64,000 nucleotides of DNA, from the NCBI GenBank assembly GCA_963798805.1, contig CAWCVC010000014.1:124001-188000 (forward strand), given 5' to 3'. A program made the translations under genes and the position numbers. The notes beneath the pieces were generated by a model that was not told the origin of the DNA, made no database searches, and saw nothing but the letters and a program-made list of their open reading frames with translations. Positions within the stretch are counted from its first letter, which is position 1. Each line of letters begins with the position of its first letter. The stretch is from CAVZCK01 sp963798805 (GTDB lineage: Bacteria; Pseudomonadota; Alphaproteobacteria; Rhizobiales; Rhodomicrobiaceae). Below, one piece after another: positions 9,724 through 20,892 of the stretch.

Positions 9724-10377
9724 TCAGGGCGCCGTGCTCTTTGCCGCCGCCTCGGCTGTACGGCTCTTCACGATGGGCTTCGCGGTTTCGTGCTTTTCAT
9801 ATCCGAAATAGGAATCCGCCCCCGCCATCCGGTATTTCTTCAAAAGATAAATCTGCGGCACCGCATAGAGGATCGTGAGCGGCATGAGTCCGAACGCTTT
9901 GAACGCCGCCCAGAAATGCCAGCTATAGGACCGCCAGATATATTCATTCAGCCCGGATATGAAGATAAAGTAACCGAGCCAAAGCATGGTGAGCACGCGC
10001 CAGCCCTCATCGCTCAGATGCAGATTCTGCCCGAGCAGGATTTTGAAGAGAGGCTTGTCCGATACCAGCCCGGTGAAAAGGATTGCGGCGAACACTAGCC
10101 CGATGATGGTCGGCTTCATCTGTACATACATCGGATCGTGCAGCCCCAGCGTGATTGCGCCGGCGCAAAAGCTGGTCACCGCCGTGATGATCGCCATCAG
10201 TGCCAGTTGCCGGAACAGCCGCCAGGTTGCGATCAGCGAGACGACGGTCGCCACCATCATCACCGTGGTGCTGACGAAGAAATTGTATTCCGTGCTGGCA
10301 AGGAAAAACAGGCCCAGCGGCATAAACTCAAGAAACAGCTTTGTAATCAGCCTGGTTGATGTAGACAGCTTTCCCAA
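9724..10377 (-). CDS. Septation protein A family membrane protein (YciB/IspZ), copy 2, TTG start
   Basis: A 217-residue paralogue of the neighbouring gene. It shows the same signatures (KLFLEFMPLGLFFLAS, MKPTI, KILLG, DEGWRVLTMLW, AFGLMPLTI) and adds a hydrophilic C-terminal tail of about 35 residues rich in Lys/Ala. The ftsY stop codon lies in the same frame 24 bp upstream and no ATG or GTG occurs in between. The TTG at 10375-10377 is therefore the only start that keeps the conserved N-terminus. The family position just downstream of ftsY is conserved in rhizobia, so this copy is the more likely orthologue; the smaller copy may be the duplicate. Confidence 0.88.
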   Translation of the reverse strand: MGKLSTSTRLITKLFLEFMPLGLFFLASTEYNFFVSTTVMMVATVVSLIATWRLFRQLALMAIITAVTSFCAGAITLGLHDPMYVQMKPTIIGLVFAAILFTGLVSDKPLFKILLGQNLHLSDEGWRVLTMLWLGYFIFISGLNEYIWRSYSWHFWAAFKAFGLMPLTILYAVPQIYLLKKYRMAGADSYFGYEKHETAKPIVKSRTAEAAAKSTAP

Positions 10378-10401
10378 CTCGAACGTCCACTTCTGTTGTT
10401 G

Positions 10402-11499
10402 TCACAAACCTGCGATAGCTCTGGCAAAGTCACGCGCATCGAACGGTTGAAGATCCTCGGCGCCCTCTCCGACGCCGACTGCGTGAACCGGCAGTTTGTA
10501 CTTGTCGGCGATGGCGACGAGAATTCCGCCTCGCGCCGTACCGTCAAGCTTTGTCATTATGAGCCCCGTGACGCCCGCGGTCTTCTTGAAGATCTCGACC
10601 TGATTCAAAGCGTTCTGCCCGGTCGTGGCGTCGAGCGTCAGGAGAACCGTGTGCGGCCCCTCGGGATCGATCCTCTTGATAACGCGCACGATCTTCTCGA
10701 GTTCGGCCATCAGGTTGGCCTTGTTCTGAAGCCGTCCGGCCGTATCGATGATGAGAATCTCGCGGCTCTCGTCGCGGGCACGGGCGAGCGCATCGAAAAC
10801 GAGACCGGCAGCATCCGCACCTGTTTTCCCGGCGACGACGGGGGAGCTGGTGCGCTCGCCCCAAATCTTGAGCTGCTCGGTCGCCGCAGCGCGGAATGTA
10901 TCGCCGGCGGCGAGGATAACCCGGCGGCCTTCGCCCGTAAGTTGCTGCGCAAGCTTGCCGATCGTCGTCGTCTTCCCAGTGCCGTTGACTCCGACAACCA
11001 GGATGATGTGAGGCCGTTTGGATCGGTCGATCGTGAGCGGCTTGGCGACCGGCCGCAATGCGGCTTCGACTTCTTCGGCAAGGACCGCGCGGACGGCTTC
11101 CGGTGAGATTTCCTTGTCGTACCGTCCTTCGGACAGGCGGTCCGCAATGCGCACGGCGGTATCGAGCCCGAGATCGGCTTGAATCAGTAGATCCTCGAGT
11201 TCATCGAGCGTGGTCGCATCGAGCTTGCGCTTGGTGAAGACATCCCCAATTCCACGTGTGAGCTGGTTGGATGTCTTGGATAGGCCATGGCGAAGCCTGT
11301 CGAACCAGCCTTGCTTGGGAAGCGGCGCGGGCTCTGTGTCTTCACTAGCTTCAAGTTGGGGCTCCGGGACGGCCGCCTGTGGCTCCAGCTGCGATTTTTC
11401 CTCGAGCACGGCCGCGTCCGCAGGTGTTTCGGAGGGAGTGTGATCCCGGCCGAAAAGGCGGTTGAACATGCCTTTTTTTGTCGGCTCGGTATCACTCAC
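10402..11499 (-). CDS. ftsY: Signal recognition particle receptor FtsY
   Basis: The 365-residue SRP receptor GTPase, which docks ribosome-nascent-chain complexes at the inner membrane. An acidic, Pro/Glu-rich A-domain (residues ~1-60) precedes the N helical bundle and the G domain with GVNGTGKTTT (P-loop), DTFRAAA, DTAGR and TKLDGTARGG. Start is GTG at 11499, which overlaps the mtaB stop in a GTGA arrangement, implying translational coupling. It lies in a minus-strand operon dapF-mtaB-ftsY-septation A-septation A. Confidence 0.97.
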   Translation of the reverse strand: MSDTEPTKKGMFNRLFGRDHTPSETPADAAVLEEKSQLEPQAAVPEPQLEASEDTEPAPLPKQGWFDRLRHGLSKTSNQLTRGIGDVFTKRKLDATTLDELEDLLIQADLGLDTAVRIADRLSEGRYDKEISPEAVRAVLAEEVEAALRPVAKPLTIDRSKRPHIILVVGVNGTGKTTTIGKLAQQLTGEGRRVILAAGDTFRAAATEQLKIWGERTSSPVVAGKTGADAAGLVFDALARARDESREILIIDTAGRLQNKANLMAELEKIVRVIKRIDPEGPHTVLLTLDATTGQNALNQVEIFKKTAGVTGLIMTKLDGTARGGILVAIADKYKLPVHAVGVGEGAEDLQPFDARDFARAIAGL

Positions 11500-12758
11500 G
11501 ATTGCATTGTTCCTCTGAGACGGCCTTTCTCGTGGCCGGTCACTGTGGCTGCAACGAGGCGCCCGGAGGCGACCGCTTCGCTGAGCGTGATTTCGGCGAA
11601 TTGCGGCGTGCGTCCGAGATTGCCCTGTTCCATGAGCACTTCGATGCGCCGCCCCTTACAAGAGCTTAGATAGGCATCGAGAGCGCCTTTCCCAACCTGC
11701 CGCAGCTTTTCCGCGCGTTCCTTGACCTGCCTCCGATCGAGCTGCGGCATCCGCGCCGCGGGTGTGCCAGGGCGCGGCGAGAACGGAAAAACATGGAGAA
11801 AGGTCAGGCTGCAATCCTCGACCAGCCGGAGCGAGTTGGCGAACATCTCCTCCGTCTCGGTCGGAAAACCGGCGATGATGTCGGCGCCGAAAACAATGTT
11901 CGGGCGGAGGTTTCGCGCCTGCCGGCAGAAATCGATCGCATGAGCGCGCAAATGCCGCCTCTTCATCCGCTTTAAAATCATGTCGTCGCCGGCCTGAAGC
12001 GAAAGGTGCAAATGCGGCATCAGCCGCTCTTCCTCCGCGAGCGCCCGCATGAGGGGCTCGTCCACTTCGATCGTATCGATCGAAGAGAGGCGCAGGCGCG
12101 GCAATTCCGGGACAAGCGCCAGAATTTTCCGCACCAAACGACCCAGCGTCATTTCGCCGGGGAGGTCGGCGCCATAGGCGGTGATGTCGACGCCGGTCAG
12201 CACCACTTCGCGGTAGCCGCGCTCGGCCAGCGTCCGGATCTGATCGACAATCACGCCGGCCGGCACCGAGCGGGAGTTGCCCCGGCCATAGGGAATGATG
12301 CAGAAGGTGCAGCGATGATCGCAGCCATTCTGGATCTGCACATAGGCCCGCGCCCGGCCGCCAAAACCGGCCACGAGATGGTGGGCGGTCTCGCGCACCG
12401 ACATGATGTCGTTAACGATGATCCGCTCTCCGCTGCCCTGCGCAATGGCGTCGAAGGTCGAGACGCGCATCTTCTCGTCATTGCCAACGACGTGGTCTAC
12501 CTCGGCCATCGCGGCGAAGCCTTGCGGATCGGTCTGTGCTGCGCAGCCCGTAACAACGATGCGTGCCGCCGGGTTCTCCCTGCGTGTCTTGCGGATGGCC
12601 TGACGCGCCTGACGCACTGCTTCGGCGGTGACCGCGCAGGTATTGATGACGACGGTGTTTTCGAGCCCGGCTGCGCGCGCATGCTCCGCCACGGCCTCGC
12701 TTTCATACGCATTCAGGCGACAGCCAAAGTTGACGACATGTGGCTCGTTTGACGGCAT
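11496..12758 (-). CDS. mtaB: tRNA t6A37 methylthiotransferase MtaB
   Basis: A radical-SAM enzyme that converts N6-threonylcarbamoyladenosine at tRNA position 37 to its 2-methylthio form. It has an N-terminal MTTase domain (VNFGCRLNAYESEA, with cysteines for the auxiliary cluster), the radical-SAM CxxxCxxC motif in CDHRCTFCIIPYGRG, and a C-terminal TRAM-like part. I chose ATG 12758 (420 residues), which places the conserved VNFGCRLN near the N-terminus and leaves 13 bp after dapF. A GTG at 12809 would add 17 residues and overlap dapF. The gene is coupled to ftsY by a 4-bp overlap. Confidence 0.94.
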   Translation of the reverse strand: MPSNEPHVVNFGCRLNAYESEAVAEHARAAGLENTVVINTCAVTAEAVRQARQAIRKTRRENPAARIVVTGCAAQTDPQGFAAMAEVDHVVGNDEKMRVSTFDAIAQGSGERIIVNDIMSVRETAHHLVAGFGGRARAYVQIQNGCDHRCTFCIIPYGRGNSRSVPAGVIVDQIRTLAERGYREVVLTGVDITAYGADLPGEMTLGRLVRKILALVPELPRLRLSSIDTIEVDEPLMRALAEEERLMPHLHLSLQAGDDMILKRMKRRHLRAHAIDFCRQARNLRPNIVFGADIIAGFPTETEEMFANSLRLVEDCSLTFLHVFPFSPRPGTPAARMPQLDRRQVKERAEKLRQVGKGALDAYLSSCKGRRIEVLMEQGNLGRTPQFAEITLSEAVASGRLVAATVTGHEKGRLRGTMQS

Positions 12759-12771
12759 CGATTGACTTGGA

Positions 12772-13635
12772 TCAGCTGGCAAGCGCCGGTTCACCGAAAT
12801 CGAACTCACCTTGATACTCCAGCTCCCAGAGACCGGTCATCAGGATGTGCCCGTCGGCTTTGCGCCATTCGATCATGAGGTTACCGCCCGGTAGCTGAAC
12901 GCAAACCAAGCGGCCCGTCAGTCCCTTCCTGGCGGTTACAACGCCGGCGGCGCAGGCGGCAGTGCCGCAGGCTTTGGTCAAGCCGGCACCCCGTTCCCAG
13001 ACGCGCAGTTTCATCGCATCGGGTGCCAGAATCTGAGTGAGCGAGACATTGATGCGCTCAGGGAAGAGCAGGTCATGCTCGATCCGCGGGCCGATTTCGG
13101 CGAGGTCATAGACATCGATGTCCTCGACGACAAAAATGCAATGCGGATTGCCGACATTGACGGCGCCCGGCCCCTTCAGCACGCCCGCCTTTCCAGCATC
13201 GAATCCGACGTCGAGTGTGGCGGTATCGGCGAACGGCCTCGATAGCGGGATTTCGTCCCAGCCGAGACGCGCTGCTCCCATATCGACGGTCACGCTGCCG
13301 TCGGCCCGTGCGACACAGCGCAGCAGACCGGCATCGGTTTCGATCGAGACGTCCGCGCGCCCGGTTTCCTCCGCCAGCAACGCCGCAACGCAGCGCGTGG
13401 CGTTGCCACAGGCAGCGGCTTCCGACCCGTCGGCGTTGAGAATGCGCATGAAAGCGTCCGCACCCCGCGCCGGCTCGATCAGAATCACCTGGTCGCAGCC
13501 GATTCCATGTTTCCGGTCCGCGATTCGCCTCGCCTCGGCCGGGCCGAGACTGTACCGCGAGAAACGGGCGTCGAACACGGCAAAATCATTGCCGAGCCCG
13601 TTCATCTTACGAAAAGCATGGGCGCTATAAGTCAT
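12772..13635 (-). CDS. dapF: Diaminopimelate epimerase
   Basis: A cofactor-independent racemase that converts LL- to meso-diaminopimelate for lysine and peptidoglycan synthesis. The 287-residue protein shows both catalytic cysteine motifs, ACGNATRC in the N-terminal half and KACGTAACA in the C-terminal half, plus the N-terminal KMNGLGNDF signature. It is the first gene of the minus-strand run into mtaB and ftsY. Its start faces the small membrane-protein gene across 131 bp. Confidence 0.97.
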   Translation of the reverse strand: MTYSAHAFRKMNGLGNDFAVFDARFSRYSLGPAEARRIADRKHGIGCDQVILIEPARGADAFMRILNADGSEAAACGNATRCVAALLAEETGRADVSIETDAGLLRCVARADGSVTVDMGAARLGWDEIPLSRPFADTATLDVGFDAGKAGVLKGPGAVNVGNPHCIFVVEDIDVYDLAEIGPRIEHDLLFPERINVSLTQILAPDAMKLRVWERGAGLTKACGTAACAAGVVTARKGLTGRLVCVQLPGGNLMIEWRKADGHILMTGLWELEYQGEFDFGEPALAS

Positions 13636-13766
13636 CTTGTCTTATATGGCGATAATCGCTGGGGACACAAATGAATTTCCGGGACGTCCTTCCAGCAAGC
13701 GGGGTATTCTTTTCGCCCCTTAAGACGCTTAAATCAGATGGGGGTGAGGGCTAGGAGTGCCGTGTG

Positions 13767-13994
13767 ATGCAAGCAGGGCTTTTGATCACCTTGTACCTTG
13801 CGTCCGCATTGACCGCCGGGCTTATCGCCGGTGTGGTCGCGCCCGCAAAGCGCAGACATCCTGGTTATTGGGTCATTTTCGCGTTTCTTTTGCCCCCGAC
13901 GGTGCTGCTGCTGTTGCTGCTGCCGAAAGGGCACGGAAACTATCGCCGCGATGACCCGTATTTCGACCGGGATGACCGGGACGATCTGATATAG
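13767..13994 (+). CDS. Small two-helix membrane protein (75 aa), unknown function
   Basis: A 75-residue protein with two hydrophobic segments (about residues 3-24 and 33-51) and a hydrophilic Asp/Arg-rich tail. A good AGGAG lies at 13753-13757, nine bases before the ATG at 13767; a GTG three bases upstream is less likely. The tail-to-tail gap to ccmG is only 5 bp. I do not recognise a family; the ribosome-binding site and the membrane topology support a real gene. Confidence 0.72.
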   Translation: MQAGLLITLYLASALTAGLIAGVVAPAKRRHPGYWVIFAFLLPPTVLLLLLLPKGHGNYRRDDPYFDRDDRDDLI

Positions 13995-13999
13995 CAGTA

Positions 14000-14605
14000 T
14001 CAGCCTCTGCCGCTTGCGCGGTCAGCCGCTTTCGCCTTGGCGATGATTGGGAGCAGTTGATTGCGGATCTGCTCCTCGCTCAGGGGGCCGACGAACTTAT
14101 AGATAATCTCGCCGCGCCCGTTGACGATGTAGGTTTCAGGGACGCCGTAGACGCCCCAGTCGATGGCGACACGGCCGTTGCGGTCCGCGCCGAGCGCATC
14201 GAAGGGGTTGCCGTAGCGGCCCAGAAACCGCCGGGCGGCATCTGGTTCATCCTTATAGTTGATGCCGACGAGGTGCAGATCCTTCCGCGCTTTCAGGGCC
14301 ACGAGATGCGGCTGTTCCTGAATACAGGGGCCGCACCATGAGGCCCACACATTTACGATGCTGACTTGCCCCTTGGCCAGATCGGCGCTCGAAAGGCCGG
14401 GCGTCTTCTGCCCGATCTCGGCAAGCCCGTCGACCGGCGGCAGCGAGAATTGCGGCACCGGCTTGCCGATCAGTGCGGACGGCAGGCGCGATGGATCGCC
14501 GGAGTAGAGCGCGGCAAGGAAAAGCGCTGCCATCCCGGCAACCACGATCAGCGGCACGAGATAACCGGGGCGAAATCCTCGTCTTGTTTCGACGTCCGTC
14601 GTCAT
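14000..14605 (-). CDS. ccmG: Cytochrome c maturation thioredoxin CcmG/DsbE
   Basis: A membrane-anchored periplasmic thioredoxin-like protein that reduces the heme-binding cysteines of apocytochrome c. One N-terminal membrane helix (about residues 15-35) precedes a thioredoxin fold with the active site WASWCGPC and the family segment GVYGVPETYIV containing the cis-Pro. Its length of 201 residues is normal. The start overlaps the ccmD stop by 4 bp. It is the last gene of the ccmA-B-C-D-G run. Confidence 0.95.
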   Translation of the reverse strand: MTTDVETRRGFRPGYLVPLIVVAGMAALFLAALYSGDPSRLPSALIGKPVPQFSLPPVDGLAEIGQKTPGLSSADLAKGQVSIVNVWASWCGPCIQEQPHLVALKARKDLHLVGINYKDEPDAARRFLGRYGNPFDALGADRNGRVAIDWGVYGVPETYIVNGRGEIIYKFVGPLSEEQIRNQLLPIIAKAKAADRASGRG

Positions 14606-14787
14606 GAGTGGCCGTTTCCAGAAGAATGCGCATCCGAGCGGCGCCGGATGCCCTGCGCTTCAAGCCGCGCCAGCGCCTTGCGCTGCTTTCGTTCCTCGGC
14701 AATCGCGCGGAAGACAAGGGCCGATACGACGACCGCCGTTATTGCGTAGGAGGCCCAGATGAAGCCCGCATGCGGTCCCAAATCCAT
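14602..14787 (-). CDS. ccmD: Heme exporter protein CcmD
   Basis: A 61-residue single-span protein that stabilises CcmC-CcmE in the heme-handling complex. The start at 14787 gives the typical N-terminus MDLGPHAGFIWASYA, one membrane helix, and a basic tail with EERKQRKALARLEAQG. It lies 8 bp after ccmC and overlaps ccmG by 4 bp. A longer reading frame extends upstream, but it would bury the conserved N-terminus inside the ccmC region. Confidence 0.88.
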   Translation of the reverse strand: MDLGPHAGFIWASYAITAVVVSALVFRAIAEERKQRKALARLEAQGIRRRSDAHSSGNGHS

Positions 14788-14795
14788 GAAATCTC

Positions 14796-15551
14796 CTACT
14801 CCGCGGCTGCTTTCAACGTTGCGGCCTGGCTGACGCGAGTCATCATCATCGTTTCGACGCGCCGTTTCAGAATTTCGGCCCGCATCGCCTTCAGATGCAG
14901 CCAAACGAACAGACAGCTAAAAGCAAGAGCCATGACCAGAAGCGGGTCGAGGATAGATGGATCGATCGTCGGGCCGCCTAAACGCATCACGCTTGCGGGC
15001 TGATGCAGCGTGTTCCACCAATCGACGGAAAACTTGATGATCGGAATGTTAACGACGCCGACAACCGCTAAAATTGCTGCCGCCCGTCCGGCGCGCGAGG
15101 GGTCTTCGATCGATTGCCACAGCGCGATCAGACCGAGGTAAAGAAAGAAGAGGACCAGAACGGATGTAAGTCTAGCGTCCCACACCCAATAGGTGCCCCA
15201 CATCGGCTTACCCCAAAGGCTGCCGGTGATCAGCGCCAGAAGGGTGAAAGCGGCACCAATCGGCGCGGCGGCTTTCGCGGAGACGTCGGCAAGAGGGTGT
15301 CGCCAGATCAGCGAGCCGACTGATGAGAAGGCGATGATCATATAGCAGAACATGGCGAGCCAGGCCGAGGGAACATGAATGAACATGATCCGCACGGTCT
15401 CGCCCTGCTGATAGTCAGGCGGCGCGACGAAGAACGACATATAAAGCCCGATCGCCATCAGAACGACCGTGACGCCCGCAAGCCATGGCAATACGCGGTC
15501 CGTCAACCGCATGAAAAAGCTGGGATTGGCGAGCGTGGAAAAGATAGCCAT
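14796..15551 (-). CDS. ccmC: Heme export/handling protein CcmC
   Basis: A 251-residue, six-helix inner-membrane protein that delivers heme to the chaperone CcmE. It carries the tryptophan-rich motif WGTYWVWDARLT facing the periplasm and the flanking heme-ligand histidines in IHVPSAW and NTLHQP. It is separated from ccmB by a 96-bp gap in which I see no gene, and is followed closely by ccmD. Confidence 0.96.
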   Translation of the reverse strand: MAIFSTLANPSFFMRLTDRVLPWLAGVTVVLMAIGLYMSFFVAPPDYQQGETVRIMFIHVPSAWLAMFCYMIIAFSSVGSLIWRHPLADVSAKAAAPIGAAFTLLALITGSLWGKPMWGTYWVWDARLTSVLVLFFLYLGLIALWQSIEDPSRAGRAAAILAVVGVVNIPIIKFSVDWWNTLHQPASVMRLGGPTIDPSILDPLLVMALAFSCLFVWLHLKAMRAEILKRRVETMMMTRVSQAATLKAAAE

Positions 15552-15647
15552 CGTTCGTCATATTTGCCCAGTGTTTGCGCCCATTGCAAGGCAGGCCTGC
15601 CGGCAAAGCCGGTCGAATTCGTCGCGGGCGCCTCGAAAGCTGATTTT

Positions 15648-16316
15648 TCAGGACAGGTTGAGCCTTAAAGCGGCGGCGGTTGCGAATGGAGCCAGCACGG
15701 CGGTCGCGAGGGTTAACGCACAAAGAATCGAAAACGGCGCGCTGAAGCTGCCGGGGCCTGTGACGATCGCATCGATCGCAGAGACGCCGAAGATCAGGAT
15801 GGGCACATAAAGCGGCAGGATCAGCAGCGGCAGAATCAGTCCGCCGCGGCGCATCCCCAGCGTCAGCGCCGCACCGATGCCGGCCAGAAAGCTGACCGCC
15901 GGGGTGCCGGCGAGCAGCGTCAGCAGCAACGGTCCGTAAGCGCGGCCTTCCATATTGAGCAGCAAGGCGAGAAGCGGGGCGAGCAGGAGAAGCGGAATGC
16001 CGACGCTCAGCCAATGGGCGATCGCCTTGGCGAAGGCGACCAACTCCAGCGGTAACGGGCCGAGGGCGATCACTTCGAGAGAGCCGTCGTCGTAATCGTC
16101 ATGAAACATGCGATCGGCCGAGAGCAGCGAGGAGAGCAGCAGAGCTACCCATAGCACGCCCGGCGCAATGCGGCTCAAGAGGTTCAGATCCGGCCCGAGG
16201 CCGAGCGGGAGCGTCGCGACAATGACAAGGTAAAAGCCGAGAGCGACGGCAACGGCGCCGCCTTGGCGCCTGGCGAGCAGCAGGTCACGGCGAATGAGGG
16301 CGAGGAACCCTGTCAT
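15648..16316 (-). CDS. ccmB: Heme exporter membrane subunit CcmB
   Basis: The 222-residue transmembrane component of the CcmAB(CD) ABC complex, with six predicted helices and the family features LIRRDLLLARR at the N-terminus and FHDDYDDGSLE in the first loop. The start overlaps the ccmA stop by 4 bp, so the two subunits are translationally coupled. Confidence 0.95.
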   Translation of the reverse strand: MTGFLALIRRDLLLARRQGGAVAVALGFYLVIVATLPLGLGPDLNLLSRIAPGVLWVALLLSSLLSADRMFHDDYDDGSLEVIALGPLPLELVAFAKAIAHWLSVGIPLLLLAPLLALLLNMEGRAYGPLLLTLLAGTPAVSFLAGIGAALTLGMRRGGLILPLLILPLYVPILIFGVSAIDAIVTGPGSFSAPFSILCALTLATAVLAPFATAAALRLNLS

Positions 16317-16960
16317 CGAGCGTCCGCTACGCTCTGCCGGGCGATCTCGGCGAAGTCGATCGTTTTGGCATCACTCCAGCCGAGCGGCGTGTGTGTCGCG
16401 GCAATGACGATGCCGCCTCTCGCCAAATGTTCGGCAACCATGCCGGCGAGAATCCGCTGCGATGCCTGATCGAGAGAGACCGCCGGCTCATCGAGCAGCC
16501 AGAGTGGCCGCCGCGCGCAAAGCAGACGCGCAAGACCGAGCCGCCGCTTCTGTCCGGCCGAGAGATAGGCGGCCGGAATATCTTCCAGTTCGGCGAGCGC
16601 CAGTCGCTCGGCCGCTTGGGCGACGTCCTCCCGGCTGCCACCCAGAAAATCCGCAAAAAATACAAGATTGTCGGAGACGGTGAAGGCGGGCTTGATCCCG
16701 TTCAGGTGGCCGATATAGTGACACTGTTCCCCGACGCTTTGCTCGTCGTCGCAGCCCTTGATCGTGATTGTGCCATGGAAGGGGCGCAGAAGACCGGAGA
16801 GGCAGCGTAGGAATGTGGTCTTGCCCGCGCCGTTCGGACCGACCAGCGTCACTGCGTCACCCCCGCTCGCCTCCAAGCCGAGGCCCCGAAAGATGACACG
16901 CGTGCCGCGTATCGCGGCGAGGTCATTGACGAGGAGTTGTATGGCGGGATGCGCTAGCAT
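16313..16960 (-). CDS. ccmA: Heme exporter ATP-binding subunit CcmA
   Basis: The ABC ATPase that releases holo-CcmE during cytochrome c maturation. It shows Walker A GPNGAGKTT, the signature LSAGQKRR and Walker B WLLDEP, with a total of about 215 residues. I take the ATG at 16960; a TTG at 16975 would add five residues. It heads the ccmABCDG run and is divergent from acnA across about 120 bp. The remaining maturation genes (ccmE, ccmF, ccmH) are not in the window. Confidence 0.94.
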   Translation of the reverse strand: MLAHPAIQLLVNDLAAIRGTRVIFRGLGLEASGGDAVTLVGPNGAGKTTFLRCLSGLLRPFHGTITIKGCDDEQSVGEQCHYIGHLNGIKPAFTVSDNLVFFADFLGGSREDVAQAAERLALAELEDIPAAYLSAGQKRRLGLARLLCARRPLWLLDEPAVSLDQASQRILAGMVAEHLARGGIVIAATHTPLGWSDAKTIDFAEIARQSVADAR

Positions 16961-17079
16961 ATGACAAAACGGCAAGACTGATTCTGATGGATTGCGTGGC
17001 CAGCTCTATACGACATGGAAATGTTTGATGCCGGCGGGGCACACCCCGGCTGTCCGCGCGCTGAATTGGAGGCCCTGCC

Positions 17080-19843
<2,764 letters not shown>

Positions 19844-19867
19844 GCAAACGAGGAGGCTGCAAAAAAA

Positions 19868-19937
19868 CTCACCCACTCGTGACTGGCAATTGAAAGTGCC
19901 CCGCGAGATAATCGCTGAAAATCTCGTAGTGGGTGAG
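19868..19937 (+). repeat. Nested inverted repeats between acnA and the DUF1223 gene
   Basis: CTCACCCACT (19868-19877) is perfectly complementary to AGTGGGTGAG (19928-19937). Inside it, CGAGAT (19904-19909) pairs with ATCTCG (19921-19926) around an 11-base loop. The 70-base RNA could fold into a long stem with an inner hairpin. There is no T-tract, so this is not a typical terminator; a leader or 3'-UTR structure is possible. Confidence 0.45.
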
Positions 19938-20017
19938 GCTTCGCAACCTAAATGAATAGTTTTTTTTCCGTAGCGATACGCGACAACACGTCCGGCTTTC
20001 AGAAGCATCGGAAGACT

Positions 20018-20755
20018 ATGCTCGCTGCGGTCTTGACCGGGGCCTCGCTTCTGGCCGGAATTTCTTCCGTGGCGTGGTCCGCCGAGCAGAAGAAACGCAT
20101 GGATGTACTGGAGCTATTCACGAGCCAGGGTTGTTCGTCCTGTCCGCCGGCGGATGCGCTGCTTCGGCAATTGTCCAAACGCGACAATGTTTTGACGCTC
20201 AGTTTTCCGGTCAGCTACTGGGACAATCTCGGCTGGAAGGACACGCTCGCCAAGGACTCCTATAACGACCGCCAGCGTGAATACGCGGGGGCGAGAGGAG
20301 ACCGCGAGGTCTATACGCCTCAGCTCGTCGTCAACGGCGTCGCCCATGTCGTCGGCAGCGACCGCAATGCGATCGCGGCCGCGATGAAAAAGACGGATAA
20401 AGAGCTGCACGACTCCTGGGTGCCGGTCTCGCTACGATATGGCGGCGATACGATCTCCGTAGACGCCGGAGCCGCGCCGGAAGGAAGCTCCTATAGATCG
20501 GGCAAACTCTCGCTCGCGCTCTACAGCAACTCCGTTACCGTGGAGATCGGTCGCGGTGAGAATACCGGCCGTAGCGTCACCTACACTCATGTCGTGCGCA
20601 AGCTTGTTCCCGTCGGGATTTGGCACGGGCGACCGGCCAGCTTTACAGTGCAGACACCACGCGGCGTAGCGTTCGACGGCGCTGCGGTGCTCCTTCAGGC
20701 CGATAGGTCGTATGCTGTACTTGGCGCCGCCTGTACTGCCGTTCCCTCCCAATAG
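20018..20755 (+). CDS. DUF1223 thioredoxin-like secreted protein
   Basis: A DUF1223 family protein, common beside aconitase in rhizobia. From ATG 20018 it starts with a signal peptide (MLAAVLTGASLLAGISSVAWSA) and continues with VLELFTSQGCSSCPPAD, a thioredoxin-like CxxC motif, over a total of 245 residues. A further in-frame ATG at 19952 would add 22 residues before the signal peptide; it has a less convincing ribosome-binding context. The function of the family is not established; the CxxC and the secretion signal suggest a periplasmic redox role, which is inference. Confidence 0.88.
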   Translation: MLAAVLTGASLLAGISSVAWSAEQKKRMDVLELFTSQGCSSCPPADALLRQLSKRDNVLTLSFPVSYWDNLGWKDTLAKDSYNDRQREYAGARGDREVYTPQLVVNGVAHVVGSDRNAIAAAMKKTDKELHDSWVPVSLRYGGDTISVDAGAAPEGSSYRSGKLSLALYSNSVTVEIGRGENTGRSVTYTHVVRKLVPVGIWHGRPASFTVQTPRGVAFDGAAVLLQADRSYAVLGAACTAVPSQ

Positions 20756-20793
20756 ATTGCCTCTGCAGATGCCACGCTGAGTCTTTTTTGCAA

Positions 20794-20830
20794 GCAGGAC
20801 CTGAAATGTGTATAAGTTTTCAGGTCTTGC
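20794..20830. repeat. Strong hairpin upstream of the EVE-domain gene
   Basis: GCAGGACCTGAAA pairs with TTTCAGGTCTTGC over 13 bp (one G-T wobble) around an 11-base A/T-rich loop. It sits 39 bp after the DUF1223 stop and 63 bp before the EVE gene. No T-tract follows on either strand, so it could be an operator or an RNA structure rather than an intrinsic terminator. Confidence 0.45.
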
Positions 20831-20892
20831 GTGCTTTACGCTTGCGAACCGCTTAATCTTTCAGAGATTGTGATTCGCAGGCGCTTGGATCG

